Assembly: GCA_019925095.2 (NCBI GenBank)
Contig: CM034389.1
Coordinates: 19,703,435-19,767,434, forward strand
Direction: 5' to 3'
Length of the DNA: 64,000 nucleotides
Source of the DNA: Dendrolimus kikuchii
Taxonomy: Eukaryota; Arthropoda; Insecta; Lepidoptera; Lasiocampidae
Shown here in pieces: positions 42,882-53,895 of this stretch. Every line of letters begins with the position of its first letter. Within the stretch, counting starts at the first letter, position 1. The position numbers and the translations under genes were made by a program. Under the pieces are notes generated by a model. That model was not told where the DNA came from. It saw only the letters and a program-made list of their open reading frames with translations, and searched no databases.

Positions 42882-43602
42882 AGTTGGTATTGGCCTCCAA
42901 CGTGGCCCTGTTGTCTGCCTCCGCGCCAGCGTACCGCCCGCGGCGGCGTCGCCGCTGGCGCAGGCGCGCGCGCTCGATCTCGGCCTCGGCTCCCGTTCGC
43001 GCCCCGGCTGCGGCGCCCGAGCCGCTCGTCGCGCTCGCGCCCTGCCCGGCGTCTCCGCGTACTGTACCCGCCTGCTTGCAGGCCACCTCGGCCGCGAGAC
43101 ACCAATTCGCAGCTTCCTTCAACTTTAAGTCCTTTTTTCTCAGCATTCTTTCGCGTAGCTGACTATCCTTTATGCCTCTTATTATTTGAGTTAATATTAA
43201 ACTGTCTTTTAAATCGCCGAAGTTGCATGTCTTACTCTTTACTTTTAACGATGCGAAATATTTCTCGAAATTATGTTCACCCTGATACATTTCAAAAAAC
43301 AAATGCCTTTCATAATTAATATTTTTCTGTGGATCGCAACGCTCGTTGAATTTGGCACATAATACGGCGTAATTTGTTTGTTCCGTGGCACTCAAATCGA
43401 ACTCTTCAAATATATCTCGGCCGATTTTACCAATTACATGTAAAAATAATGCACATTTTTCTCGATCAGGGCTTTTGTCTTTGCCCGATGCGATTAAATA
43501 CCAGTCAAATGTTTTTTTCCAATCGCGCCAATTGTCCGCCATGTTGCCCGCTTCGTCCATCGGTTGAGGTTGAGATATTGATATTGCACTTTGCACCGAC
43601 AT
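42874..43602 (-). CDS. gypsy gag, C-terminally replaced
   Basis: A 242-residue frame from an ATG about 100 bases inside the element. The first 180 residues look like a Mag-type capsid region (NWRDWKKTFDWYL, FLHVIGKIGRDIFEEF, GEHNFEKYF, DSLILTQIIRGIKDSQLRER). Residues 185-230 are low-complexity, rich in Ala, Gly, Arg and Glu with extreme GC, ending in an Arg tract. Then the deletion junction shifts the frame, and translation stops eight bases into the pol frame. No CCHC zinc knuckle is present, which intact relatives have. Capsid assembly might survive, but packaging and fused pol production would not. Confidence 0.8.
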   Translation of the reverse strand: MSVQSAISISQPQPMDEAGNMADNWRDWKKTFDWYLIASGKDKSPDREKCALFLHVIGKIGRDIFEEFDLSATEQTNYAVLCAKFNERCDPQKNINYERHLFFEMYQGEHNFEKYFASLKVKSKTCNFGDLKDSLILTQIIRGIKDSQLRERMLRKKDLKLKEAANWCLAAEVACKQAGTVRGDAGQGASATSGSGAAAGARTGAEAEIERARLRQRRRRRGRYAGAEADNRATLEANTNFE

Positions 43603-43685
43603 ATTGATTTTTTGACATTAAACTTTTATTTATAACTTATTTATATATCTTTAACTACACTTTAAACTTATTTTTTATAACTATT

Positions 43686-43701
43686 CTCACACCTGACACC
43701 A
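43686..43701 (-). promoter_or_regulatory. primer binding site, tRNA-Leu type
   Basis: TGGTGTCAGGTGTGAG on the minus strand, directly after the 5' LTR. It is complementary, with two mismatches, to the 3' end of an eukaryotic tRNA-Leu (CCCACTCCTGACACCA). Confidence 0.65.
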
Positions 43702-43804
43702 TGTAGTGTAGGGAGCTCGCGTAAATGAAACATCTCGTTACGTGTGATCTTTTATTAACTACCTACATGCAATAATATCTTTAACTAATAACACCTACAT
43801 AACA
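43702..43804 (-). repeat. gypsy 5' LTR
   Basis: 103 bp, identical to 40003-40105. It carries the element's promoter by analogy with the family. Confidence 0.9.
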
Positions 43805-43809
43805 GTAAC

Positions 43810-44244
43810 AGTTGACAACTCTAGTTATATTTTTACTTGAGTTCATATTCCACCACAAAATTACTATACATTTTATGAAATAAAAATAGCTCTGTAATTA
43901 TCTCCGACATAATCAGTCAATATATATTGTATTAAATTTCATGAAAAACATGTCACATCCAGACTTTAAAGAGGCAACAGACAAAGAAACTCTCATTTCT
44001 ATTTTAATAAGTATTTATCGATGCAAATAAAACAAATATTTTCTGCATTTAAAAAGCATAATAAAATTATAATATAAGGAAATCACTACGTTTGTAAATA
44101 GGGGTAAATAGATCATGTACCTTTATCTCATATGCAGTTTCTAACTGACGTTCTCCATCCTATATTTAGAATGAAATTTACAGAAAGATCTGCATCTTTA
44201 TTACCTAAACTATTCTGCTAGATAATTTATTAACGTATTAGAAA
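43810..44244. other. nothing recognised
   Basis: AT-rich flank of the gypsy insertion. Confidence 0.4.
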
Positions 44245-44440
44245 AGTTAATTATATAACTTTTTGCTAACGATATCACACACGAAATCGTCTCCGTCGAG
44301 ACTAAAAGTCATAACGAAAATTAAACACGCTTTGATAAATTTTTGTTGGAAGCCACGTCTTACTTCAGCGTCCTTGTATAAGTTTCCATAAACTTGTAGC
44401 ATCTGAAAGCCCGTCTCGAAACTACGAAACATTCCTGAAA
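44245..44440 (-). other. weak exon candidate
   Basis: On the minus strand a good acceptor (CTTCTTCATTTTCAG) ends at about 44437 and is followed by GA and an ATG at 44432. A 61-codon frame opens there (FETGFQMLQVYGNLYKDAEV in part) with a composition less AT-biased than random frames here. No clear donor follows and I do not recognise the protein. It may be an exon of an unseen gene or chance. Confidence 0.2.
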
Positions 44441-46939
44441 ATGAAGAAGTAAAGCGACGAACTGAAACGTAGACGTCGACTGAGGCGGAATAAAGTTCTC
44501 ATTTTTGCAAAGCTACGTTAGAATTTCAACTAAATTAAATGTGGCACTACGTGAAATGAAAATAGAGTGAGTGCGGTGTGCTGTCACCGCCCTACGGTTG
44601 ATGCCTCGTCCGTGCCTCGAGTCGCATAGCTTGTACCTCCCCTTGCATTGCCTGTGCCTCGCATTGCTTTTGCCTTTTGCGCATTGCTACGTTTGTATCT
44701 CGAGCTTTCTTCTCGCCTCGTTTGTAGTAAATAAATACGGTATTTTTTACTATTTATTTATGTTCCAAAAGTTACATGTTTTTACAGACATTTTATCTGA
44801 CGCAATTTGTCGTATATGTTCTCGTGGGTCATAATTATTATATCTTAAAAGCATTAGTTTTATACAATTTTATGTATTTAGTATCAGCTTAAATTACTTG
44901 CTTATCTACATACAGCCTTGCATAAGTTTTACAATTTGCTGTGTAGACTAAGTATACGTATAAATAGTTACGTATTCGTCGGAAAACTTTCTAAATATCA
45001 CAAAGTACCCTAGAATAGTAATTAATATTACTACTTAGCTAACAATAACATTCTAAAAAAATTATGCGATTTGAGTTGCCATTATATTTTAAGCACCATA
45101 CGAGAAACGTTTTCACACATAAATGCACATTACATTTAAGGAAATGCAAACGAAATGCAACTGCACATTAGCGCAACGAATAACCTCTTTCGTTGGGACT
45201 ATCTCGCGAGACATAAACTACCCTCCACATTACCAAACGTAACACACACGGGTAAGAATTATGGAAAAAAGCTGTCAAAATATTTTATATAAATTTATTT
45301 CTGTTTTATCGAGACTTATCATTACGTTTGATTGCAGTCTCACGTGACCAAAATGGTTGACCTGTACTCATCAGTGATGCCATCTAGCGAAGAAATGTGG
45401 CCATTGTTTTGAGTACCTTCCCAACAGACTGTAATATCGGATCTATATACTATTTGCAATTTGTTTTATATTTATTTTATATGTAATACTATAATAATTT
45501 AGAATTAAATTTAATTTTTTATACAATATTTTTTTGTAATTAATCTGATACATTAAGTGTGTGTCAGTTTACGTATAATGAGAGTTCCATAGAGGTGACT
45601 AGTGCCCGCAGTTTTTATCTTATGGCTACAGAACCCTAAAACAATTTAACCAAATCATTTAAGGTGCCTAAAAAGATGTATACATTCCCCTATTAAATCG
45701 CAAGTTTGGTTTTATTTTATACGTTTGAAGAACGTATACAAAAAAAATATAAATTCAGATATAATTAAAAATAATTAAATAAAACAATAATAAAAAGAAA
45801 AAACATGTAAAATCTTTAAATTTACTTTTTAAAACTATTGCTGTCTTCTTATAGCAGTCGTTATAATGATTTATTGACTTTAGAGACCGTACACCGTACG
45901 ACAAAATTGAGAACCGTGTGTCTCAAAGGCCATCAAGCGAAAACCTAGGTACTACTGTCTTATTATATAAATATACTGTGATTACAGCTTCAAGTGCTAT
46001 TTTATCTATTAAATATTAAATAAAAACATTAAATATTTTTAAAATAAATAATGACAGTAAACTGATACACTTTTTATTGTTTTACAAAACGTCGGAAAAA
46101 CAATTAAATAAAATACCGAGCTTAAAACCCGTTAAAACATAATTTTATTATCTTACAGAAAGTTACAGCCTCATATATTTTGTACGGATGTAGAAAATTA
46201 AGACTTCATAATTAATTAACCAATACAAGTAAAAAGGGTATTTACTTTCAAAAGTAAGATGATAAGGTGGCTTTCTAAGATGGTTGAACACTTGTTTTTT
46301 TATTATGTAAATAATATTAGTATGTTTTTATTGTAGTTTCACAAGTCTGGTGTTTGTTATGCTACAATTAATAAGCGGGGCTCATGTAACAGAAGCCTTA
46401 AGTAAGCCAAATTGTAGGTTTTGACTACTTAACGGAAATGGGAGATTTCTTATAACAACTCGTGGACACATTTCACTAAAAAGTTGAGATTTTCAAGATA
46501 AATCTTGCTCATGAAGTATAAATATATATATCTTGCACAAATCTTAAAACCAGCTCAATCAGTAATTCAAATAATAACAATCACCTTTCAGGGCGGCCGC
46601 CATTTAGCTTGTTTCAACAACTCACTAATCCAAAAATCTATTATTTCTTACACGTTGAGTCTTTTTAACACCGCAAACGAATCCGACGATACAAAATGGC
46701 GGCATCTTCCATGAACTAAAGAGAAAACGGGGGGACAGAGATAGATATACGTACATACCAGTATACAAAAAGAGAAGGAAATGTGTATATATCAAGAATG
46801 TGTGTGTGAAGTTTGAACAAGAGATGGCGGTACCATGACTTAAAAATCATTGTTCAACGTTAAATAATAAACATACATTTAGGCTTATTTTTTTTCTGTT
46901 TCAACTAATTCTTCGCCCTTAAAAATATTGAATATAGCA
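44441..46939. other. AT-rich DNA, one short cytosine-rich stretch
   Basis: About 44580-44720 repeats GCCTCG and GCATTGC irregularly (TGCCTCGTCCGTGCCTCGAG, TTGCATTGCCTGTGCCTCGC), an eroded tandem-like tract. No gene recognised elsewhere. Confidence 0.4.
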
Positions 46940-47085
46940 ACATGCTTGTGGTTAGCATGGCATCATAGCAACCTTCCATGCTGCGTTGGACAAGCATGGT
47001 GGGTATACTGTCCTTTTCCTAATAGCGGGAGACCCGAGCCCAGCAGTAGGACGTTTATGGGCTGTTATATTTATATTATAGTTAG
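46940..47085 (+). mobile_element. SINE, 3' half
   Basis: TGCTGCGTTGGACAAGCATG, GAGACCCGAGCCCAGCAGTA and GACGTTTATGGGCTGTTATA match the body and tail of the minus-strand SINE at 34722-34949. The tRNA head is missing or unrecognisable. Confidence 0.6.
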
Positions 47086-48999
47086 ACATCGTTTGAGTTG
47101 AACTTCCAACTAAATGGCTTACATAATTGGCTCCAGTCCATCTGCAGGCAATTAGAAGGCGTGGCGTTTTAAAAGATCCATATTTATTCGTCGTTGTGCA
47201 CGGAACCGCTGTAATGGCCCTCGCAGTAGCCCTGATTACACTATTTATTAAATATCTTGCCAACGAAAGAGTATTTGATACCAGCTTTTAGTACTTCTAC
47301 CCGCGATTTCGTAAGTATATATTTTTTATTTTCGGAATGAAGCTAAAACACGTATTTATTAAAAAAGTACTGATATGATACTGCAAAGTATCAGTTCACA
47401 ATAGTGTCTATGGTATTGTTAGACGGGTCTACAAATTATAATTCTTAGTAACTTTTTTATTTAAGTCAATAAGTAGTGAGTTTTGGTACCAACAGTCCTA
47501 AATATATATATTTTTAATCAAAACTACTTTGGACAAGATCTGTTAAACAGTTTTTGAAATGTAAGATATTTTCAGTTATACTATTTCCAAGTGTTTATTT
47601 TCTTTTTGACGTTTACAAGTCTATCAGGTTACATATTTCTTGACAGTAAAGTCTTCATGAAATAACTAACATGATTGTCGTACTTTATTGTTGTGGATGA
47701 CGTAATAGTGATGTTCTGTGTATCGCGTAACGAACAGACGAAACCATCGATACTATACGTAAATAAATCGAAAGTAATCGACATGAAAATAAAAAAGACT
47801 CTACTTTATTACATTTCTTTTACTTTATAAAAAAAATTGCTTATATAATACATATATGTAAAATATGTTCATTGAAATGTAGGTATACTTATTACACGAT
47901 ATAGTATTTTTTAGCAAAAATATATAGATAAGTTAAATTGATTAAAAATTATTTATTAATGAAGTCGATTTTATAACAAATCGAGTGGTTACGCATTAGG
48001 ACATTACTAATTGATCCGTCATCGAGCTGTCAAAAGTAAAATAAATGTTTGGAAAGGGTATTAATGTTTATTTTTAACTCAACGTAACTATATGTTAAAC
48101 TACCTTCTACAATTGAAAACTATACCTAGAAAATTATACCTTCTACGGAACCCTTCAATATGTATAGATGACACGCACTTGGCAGATATTCACTTTTATA
48201 TTCAGTTAAGTAATATTATTGATTACGGAAAAATTAAATTCATCAGCCCTCAGTTAATTGAAACGGTTATTTTGGACTTTTAAGCTATCGTAAACTATGA
48301 CAAACAGGGTAATAAAATATTATTTATAAAATTAAATAATATTATATCTTACGTACATAGTTACAAAGTTGAAAATTGAACGCTTTGTTATGAATCCAAT
48401 ACAAATATATAGTAATTTATAGGAGGTTTGAAGTACAATGTACTAACTATATCAATATCACAGAAAGCCCCTAACCATCCCCTTAACAGTTTTCCACTGT
48501 ATCGAAGAGGCATTAGTGCATTTCCCCGTAATGCTTCTAAAGACGGTTGCCTTGCCGAGTGATGACCAAAGAGGTTGGTCGATTTCACTATTAATTAACC
48601 ATCGTTTAAGTAATTGTTATAAGCCTGGTTTATATGATTTTGCCAGTAGGCTTAAATAAAATAGAAAATTTGATAATGTTTAATAATTAATTTCAGAATG
48701 AAATAAGGAGGAAAAATCAAAGAGAAAGAGACCAGAAACCAAAGAGTTTTGCATACTAATAAATTTAAATCATTAGATTATATTATTTATAGATATGTGT
48801 GTTTGTCTGCCGATTATTATTATTATTATTATAGATTACAGAAGTCGTCAAATAAATATTTTCACACCGCGTGGCTAATATGACGTGTTATAATAATTAA
48901 TACAATTAGAACTACCAGGTTTTACTCATTTATTATTGGTTCTTGCTACTTGCTTGTTGAATGTCAAATATGTTTTGTATGATTTTTGGTCGATTCCAA
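47086..48999. other. nothing recognised
   Basis: AT-rich. A minus-strand frame of 66 codons at 48388-48588 has no motif or splice context. A short ATT/TTA microsatellite lies near 48815-48832. Confidence 0.4.
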
Positions 49000-49560
49000 A
49001 GTCAAAGTTTATTTATTTCTTAAACATGAGTATATCCATAACAGAGTATGCATGATGGTTTAAAAATAATGGTGTATCATCTTTGGCCAGTTGGGCATAG
49101 AAAAATTACAATAATAAATATAATTAAAGATCCTACAAAAAATGTCATAATAAATAATGCTAACATAATAATATGAAAAAAAAATTACTATATTAATTAT
49201 TGACTACAATTATTATTTTATTAATATATTAATACCACTTAAATATAAATAAATAAAAATGCATTATTTAAAAAGTCCAGTAATTTATAACAGTATTGAT
49301 TTATTAAAAATATCCTTAGTTTTTGTTTATAAATATATCATGCTTTAAATCTCTCTAGTCTTTAGGTAACTTATTATAAATGATTGGAAGCATATAAATT
49401 ATGCTTTTGTTCATGAGTTCTGTTTTTGATACTTCTAGACAAAGTTTGTTCTGATCTCTGCAATTACGTGTTACTACTTGTGCTAGTGTTTGGAATAAAT
49501 TAGGGTTATATTTGACGAAAAATGCTATTTCCATGATGTAGAGAGAATGAAAAGGTTATC
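49000..49560 (-). pseudogene. decayed non-LTR reverse-transcriptase tail
   Basis: From about 49520 downwards the minus strand reads YNPNLFQTLAQVVTRNCRDQ, NKLCLEVSKTELMNKSIIYM and LPIIYNKLPKD then a stop. The closing phrase is typical of insect non-LTR ORF2 C-termini. The remainder to 49000 is an AT-rich 3' UTR starting in T-rich repeats on the plus strand. Confidence 0.55.
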
Positions 49561-50265
49561 CTACTTATTCATTCAATCGTAAGGCAAATAAACAGTTAGT
49601 ATATTATAGAAACCGGCCATTAGACTAGCGTCAAATTTCGTATGGTTCAACACGCTATCTACTTAATTTACAACTATTGGGCAGCAAAGTGCTTTCGGTG
49701 TAGCATCTTGCATCCACAGAGTGAGGTCCATCGAAGTCTCTGACAACTATTAAGGGTCACCACTTTGACCGCCCCTACATTTATACTCGTGATCCTTTGA
49801 CGACGTTCTTGGCTTAATGCGGTAAATGGTAAGCATTATATAGTAATAATTGACCAGTTGCTTCAAAGTTAACACTCCTCTGGAGTGTTTACTGAAATTT
49901 ATTCAACAATCAGAAACTTTAAAGGCCGATTAACTTAAAAATATTTTAACATCTGTTATTAAATTTTTAGTAGAAAAGTTGATATTTTCTCGAATAATTA
50001 TTGAAGTATGCAAATCAAACTGGATTCTGCGGAAATTTCGTCGGGAGTGTTTTATTTCTGAGTATCCCCGGGATTCGTTAACTTCGGAACCACGTGATAT
50101 TACAACGAGCTTCATATGATAGTTCCTATATTTACTAGACATCTTTCGTACAAATGTAGTTATGTGTGCCTTTAGAAACATTACTTATCCCTGGTTTTTA
50201 CGGGAGTCTTCGGAATTAATGTACTAAAAATCTGTTGTCCTGCTGAAAATACCTTTTGATTTTTT
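49561..50265. other. nothing recognised
   Basis: No open frame or repeat with support. Confidence 0.4.
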
Positions 50266-50576
50266 TTTATTGCAGGAGCTCAGCAGATAGGCAGATGGCC
50301 CCCTGGATGGAAAGCGGTTACCATCGCCTATGGATATTTGCAACACCAAAGGTGCTACAAATGCGCTGCTGCTCTCTTAAGGGAGTCTGGAACCTGCTAA
50401 TGCCGGAACACAACTCAAAGTTATTATGGCGGTATGCTCTAGACCAGGGGTGGTAGCCGTCCAGTCGGGCGATGCCCTACCACTTGGCTGTGGATTGTTT
50501 AGTCGCCTCTTACGACAGGCCGCCCGGCCGCAGGAAATTGCATTCTTTCTCCGTTCCTGCACGGATAAAATTACCG
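50266..50576 (+). repeat. dispersed repeat family A, copy 3 (near full)
   Basis: Closest to 30529-30826. Head GGAAAGCGGTTACCATCGCC, middle CTAATGCCGGAACACAACTC and TCTAGACCAGGGGTGGTAGC, end CGACAGGCCGCCCGGCCGCA and TTCTTTCTCCGTTCCTGCAC. The open frames across it on both strands are by-products. Confidence 0.8.
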
Positions 50577-50950
50577 TGATTTTAAATAATTTGATTTTAA
50601 ATACTATCAAAATATCTGTAATCTACGTTACCTATCAAGCGTGGACGAAGTCGTGGTCATAGCCTATTTGTGAGATAAAACATTACACTAACAAGTAGCA
50701 GTATTACGTAGAACCTTCACACATTGCTTAGAATCGATAGACCGTATATTAATTAAGACAACAATATCCCTTAATTGCCGAATATCGTCGCGCAAAAGGG
50801 ATTCGGCTCCACTAAACCGTTAAAAGGATCCATTGCTAAGTGCAAGATTGGGGGTTCGATTCCCTGTTTTGTAATTTGATTCAGGACCAATTAGTAGTTT
50901 AGTTGTCTTTGGTTGGGCTCCTCGTCCTAGAGGTAAGATCAGTACTGAAC
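50577..50950. other. spacer with a B-box-like fragment
   Basis: GGGGGTTCGATTCCCTG (about 50850-50866) looks like the B box and T arm of a tRNA-type SINE, but no A box lies at the right distance. Confidence 0.35.
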
Positions 50951-51378
50951 GTAGAGGGTGTATTATTTACAGATTGCTTAGGCAAAAAATATTCTACCAG
51001 TCATTGAACTGGATAAAAAAGTAGAGGGTGTATTATTAACAGATTGCTTAGGTAAAAAATATTCTGCCCAAGACATTGCACAGGATAAAAAAGTAGAGGG
51101 TTGTATTATTTACAGATTTCTTAGGCAAAAAATATTCTGCCAAAGACATTGCACTGGATAGAAAAGTAGAGGGTGTATTATTTACAGATTGCTTAGGTAA
51201 AAAATATTCTGCCAAAGACATTGCACTGGATAGAAAAGTAGAGGGTGTATTATTAACAGATTTCTTAGGCAAAAAATATTCTGCCAAAGACATTGCACTG
51301 GATAGAAAAGTAGAGGGTGTATTATTTACAGATTGCTTAGGTAAAAAATATTCTGCCCAAGTCATGGCATTGGTTAAG
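50951..51378. repeat. 72-bp tandem repeat, six units
   Basis: Units start at 50951, 51021, 51093, 51166, 51238 and 51310, with lengths 70, 72, 73, 72 and 72 and a diverging last unit. Each opens GTAGAGGGTGTATTATTTAC and contains TTAGG.AAAAAATATTCTGCC and GACATTGCACTGGATA. Because 72 is a multiple of three, several units are open in more than one frame: on the plus strand the last units read VEGVLFTDCLGKKYSAKDIA, and on the minus strand 51365-51048 is open for 105 codons. Indels in units 1 and 3 break the plus frame. Most likely a minisatellite, possibly seeded from a coding fragment. Confidence 0.85.
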
Positions 51379-52560
51379 CTGTGGTCTCATGAATCTGGCT
51401 TAAGGTGAAAAATAACATAGGGGTGGCTTTAGTTCAATTACTTATTATTATTATATTTGATTCTCTATAAGTTTGATGTCACAACTTTACTCGCTCGTAC
51501 ACAATTAAAAAGACTGTGACTTTCGTAACACGATTAAAAGTGTCCCACTGGAGCTGTCAACCAAGCAGTCACCGCAATCTCATACTACCTCACCGTCTGT
51601 TCCTGAGCAATAGGCTGTGCATAAAAAAATTCCACATCACAAAAAAGTAAGAAAAATTGTTGCGAATATAGGCTGTCAGGTTAAGTGTGCAGTTTGAAAG
51701 AGAAGTACTATACCTATATATTATATGTTCTGTTCTGCGCATGGGATTTTCGTTGTGGTACTCTTGGTAACGGCGGCAGCAAGCTGAGTGCTTAATATTT
51801 CAAATTACTGTGATTTTCCTATTAAATACGGAGCGGTTTCGAAAAGTTGAAACGTGGTAATAAACATGTCGAACTTAAAAATCTTCGTCTATATCGGGTG
51901 CATAGCTTCTCTATTTAATTCTTCCTCTACGATATTGTAATTTACTTAGACTAGCCATTATGGACTCCTGTTAGTTTGTTGGACAAAGTATATATGGAGA
52001 TGTATTTTTATAAGTAAAATAGTCCGGGGCAAACGTGGAGATATTTAGTAGTCCAATTTCTTTGTCTATTTAAAATGGCCACTCAATAATTATTATGGTG
52101 TTGGGTCAAAGTTATTAATAAGTACTGTTTTCAGCTTATGTTACTACTGAATCTGTACGACAACTCATTCTTCAAGGTAGTGACTTTCCCCCACTGCTAT
52201 TCTTGTACGACTTTTGTTTATTTAGTTATTTAAAATGGAAATCATACATAGCTTAACAAAAGCTAAATTAACTCTAAACAGGTCCTAACTCAGCAAATGC
52301 TGGTTGATAACAACCAACGCTGGTCTTCCGTTAGTGCCAAGCAGCAACGTCTCCTTCACGGTTTTTTTTTTAAATATTTATGCCTAACAGCAAACACAGA
52401 ATAAACAAAAGATATATTAGTATATATTTGAAATAATATAATATAATATGTTATGAAATGCTTATTTAAACGTGAAAATAATAATTTTGAAAAATAAAAA
52501 TAGATACTTCACGTAGAAATAGAAATGAAATCAAATAAAACTATAACTACGAAAAAGATA
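51379..52560. other. nothing recognised
   Basis: Short frames only. No repeat partners found in this window. Confidence 0.4.
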
Positions 52561-53280
52561 CAACCAGGCTCACTAAAAGGCGCTTGTATCGAGTGCAAAA
52601 TCTGCTTGCTTCCTTTGGTGTTCGTACAGGAACGCTTTCAGATTAATTTTAAAAATATGCATACTTGCACGTTTCTTAGTGGTGGCGGAATATTGTTCCA
52701 GCATCTGAAGCCGAATACCGGAAGCTGCCTTTAAAAGCAGCTGAATGGTGTCGCACAATACTGAGCTATACTGCACACTGTCGGAAATTAGTACATTTAT
52801 GTGAGCCTGGACATAAAAGTTTTTCAAATAAATCCTGCTTCATTTTTAATTACACCGAAAAGTAAGTTCGCCAGGTTAAGCTTGTTTCATTTTAAGTATC
52901 CAATAATCATTTCAAAACGGCGTGTCAAGCCCTCGAAATGGTATTTCGAAGCAGAATCGATCACGTACATCTTGAACTTGTTGGATGACTTTCTGTGTTC
53001 TTGCTAAAAGACGAGGACCGATAACTATATCAGTATAATTGAGCTGGGATAAGATTAACAACTCAACCAATCGAATTCTAAGATTCTGATTTAGATACGG
53101 TCTGATTTGATATAGCACCTTAAGTTTGTAAGAACATGTTTAAACAGACTTCGCTATATGTTTCTCAAACCTAAGATCACTGTCAATATACAGTCCCAAA
53201 TTACGTGCTCCAAAAACTCTAACAACCGTATCACCTATGAGCTCTACGTTTATTGACAGATTTAAATTGTTAAGCTTATA
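52561..53280 (-). pseudogene. decayed non-LTR reverse-transcriptase C-terminal region
   Basis: The minus strand from about 53277 reads LNLSINVELIGDTVVRVFGA, NLGLYIDSDLRFEKHIAKSV, a stop, CSYKLKVLYQIRPYL, LVELLILSQLNYTD and GPRLLARTQKVIQ. After a frame change it continues with CWNNIPPPLRNVQ near 52690. This is the post-catalytic part of a jockey/CR1-type ORF2. Stops and frameshifts make it a relic. Confidence 0.75.
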
Positions 53281-53756
53281 TATTATTCAGAGCATATTTT
53301 GAGAAATTGTACACTGCTTTTCAGCAAAACAAGGTTTGCACTCAGCATTTTGCTGGGCCGGAATTATATCCGACACAATGCTGATTTTCAGTGCAAACTT
53401 TACTTTTGGCATAAGACCAAAACGGCCCAATTTTGTTAAAGTAATTCTACTTGTGTAATACATAATTAGTAAATGAAATAAATAAGTTTAAGTAAAACCA
53501 ACAATAAAATACTTTGTTACTTGAAAATTAAAATAAATACATAATTATATAATTACTTAAATCTATTGGCACATCCCTGTGTGTATATCCGTGTAACAAC
53601 TTGTATTGAATCATCTATTCGAATACAATTCGATAGAGTGATGACCGAGTATAGAATATGCTATACTAACTGCTACACTAACTGATCAGAATGGTACCTT
53701 AGTCTTCGTTTTACCACCGCACCGCTTGCCATCGGCTGGGCGTTCATCCTTACTTC
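53281..53756. other. AT-rich spacer with old repeat
   Basis: About 53590-53650 (CAACTTGTATTGAATCATCT, ATTCGAATACAATTCG) resembles 5015-5060. Nothing else recognised. Confidence 0.35.
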
Positions 53757-53895
53757 CTAGAGCCTTCCTATAACATCCTTCCGAACCCATCCTAAAGGCT
53801 GGAAACACGCTGTTTTCGACCCGGTGTTGCAAATGTCTATAGGTGCCGGTAACCGCTTTTCATTAGGTGGACTGTCTGCCTGCTTGCAAGGTTCG
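53757..53895 (-). repeat. family A variant, head plus different 3' part
   Basis: On the minus strand the head (CAGACAGTCCACCTAATGAA, AAGCGGTTACCGGCACCTAT, GACATTTGCAACACC) is that of family A, but the continuation (TTTCCAGCCTTTAGGATGGG) is unlike copies 1-3 and like 59490-59700. Confidence 0.6.

Larger units (their letters stand above)
40003..43804 (-). mobile_element. Ty3/gypsy element, Mag-like, internally deleted
   Basis: A 3.8-kb LTR retrotransposon in minus orientation. Its 103-bp LTRs are identical and begin TG and end CA. A 5-bp duplication GTAAC flanks it (39998-40002 and 43805-43809). It has a tRNA primer site, a polypurine tract, gag, and a pol with reverse transcriptase, RNase H and integrase. 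Very short LTRs and the pol style fit the Mag clade, and no envelope frame is present. About a kilobase or more is missing between the middle of gag and the reverse transcriptase, so protease, the zinc-knuckle end of gag and the first part of the polymerase are gone. Identical LTRs point to a very recent insertion, presumably using proteins from an intact relative. Confidence 0.9.

Noticed and set aside
42820..43162. GC-rich frames on both strands near the gypsy gag
   Set aside because: Shadows caused by the high GC content of the gag low-complexity tract.
51048..51365. 105-codon minus-strand repeat protein
   Set aside because: The frame exists because the repeat unit is a multiple of three. 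There is no start context and the peptide does not look like a known repeat protein.
50951..51378. CRISPR-like array
   Set aside because: The units are contiguous tandem repeats without spacers, in an insect genome.
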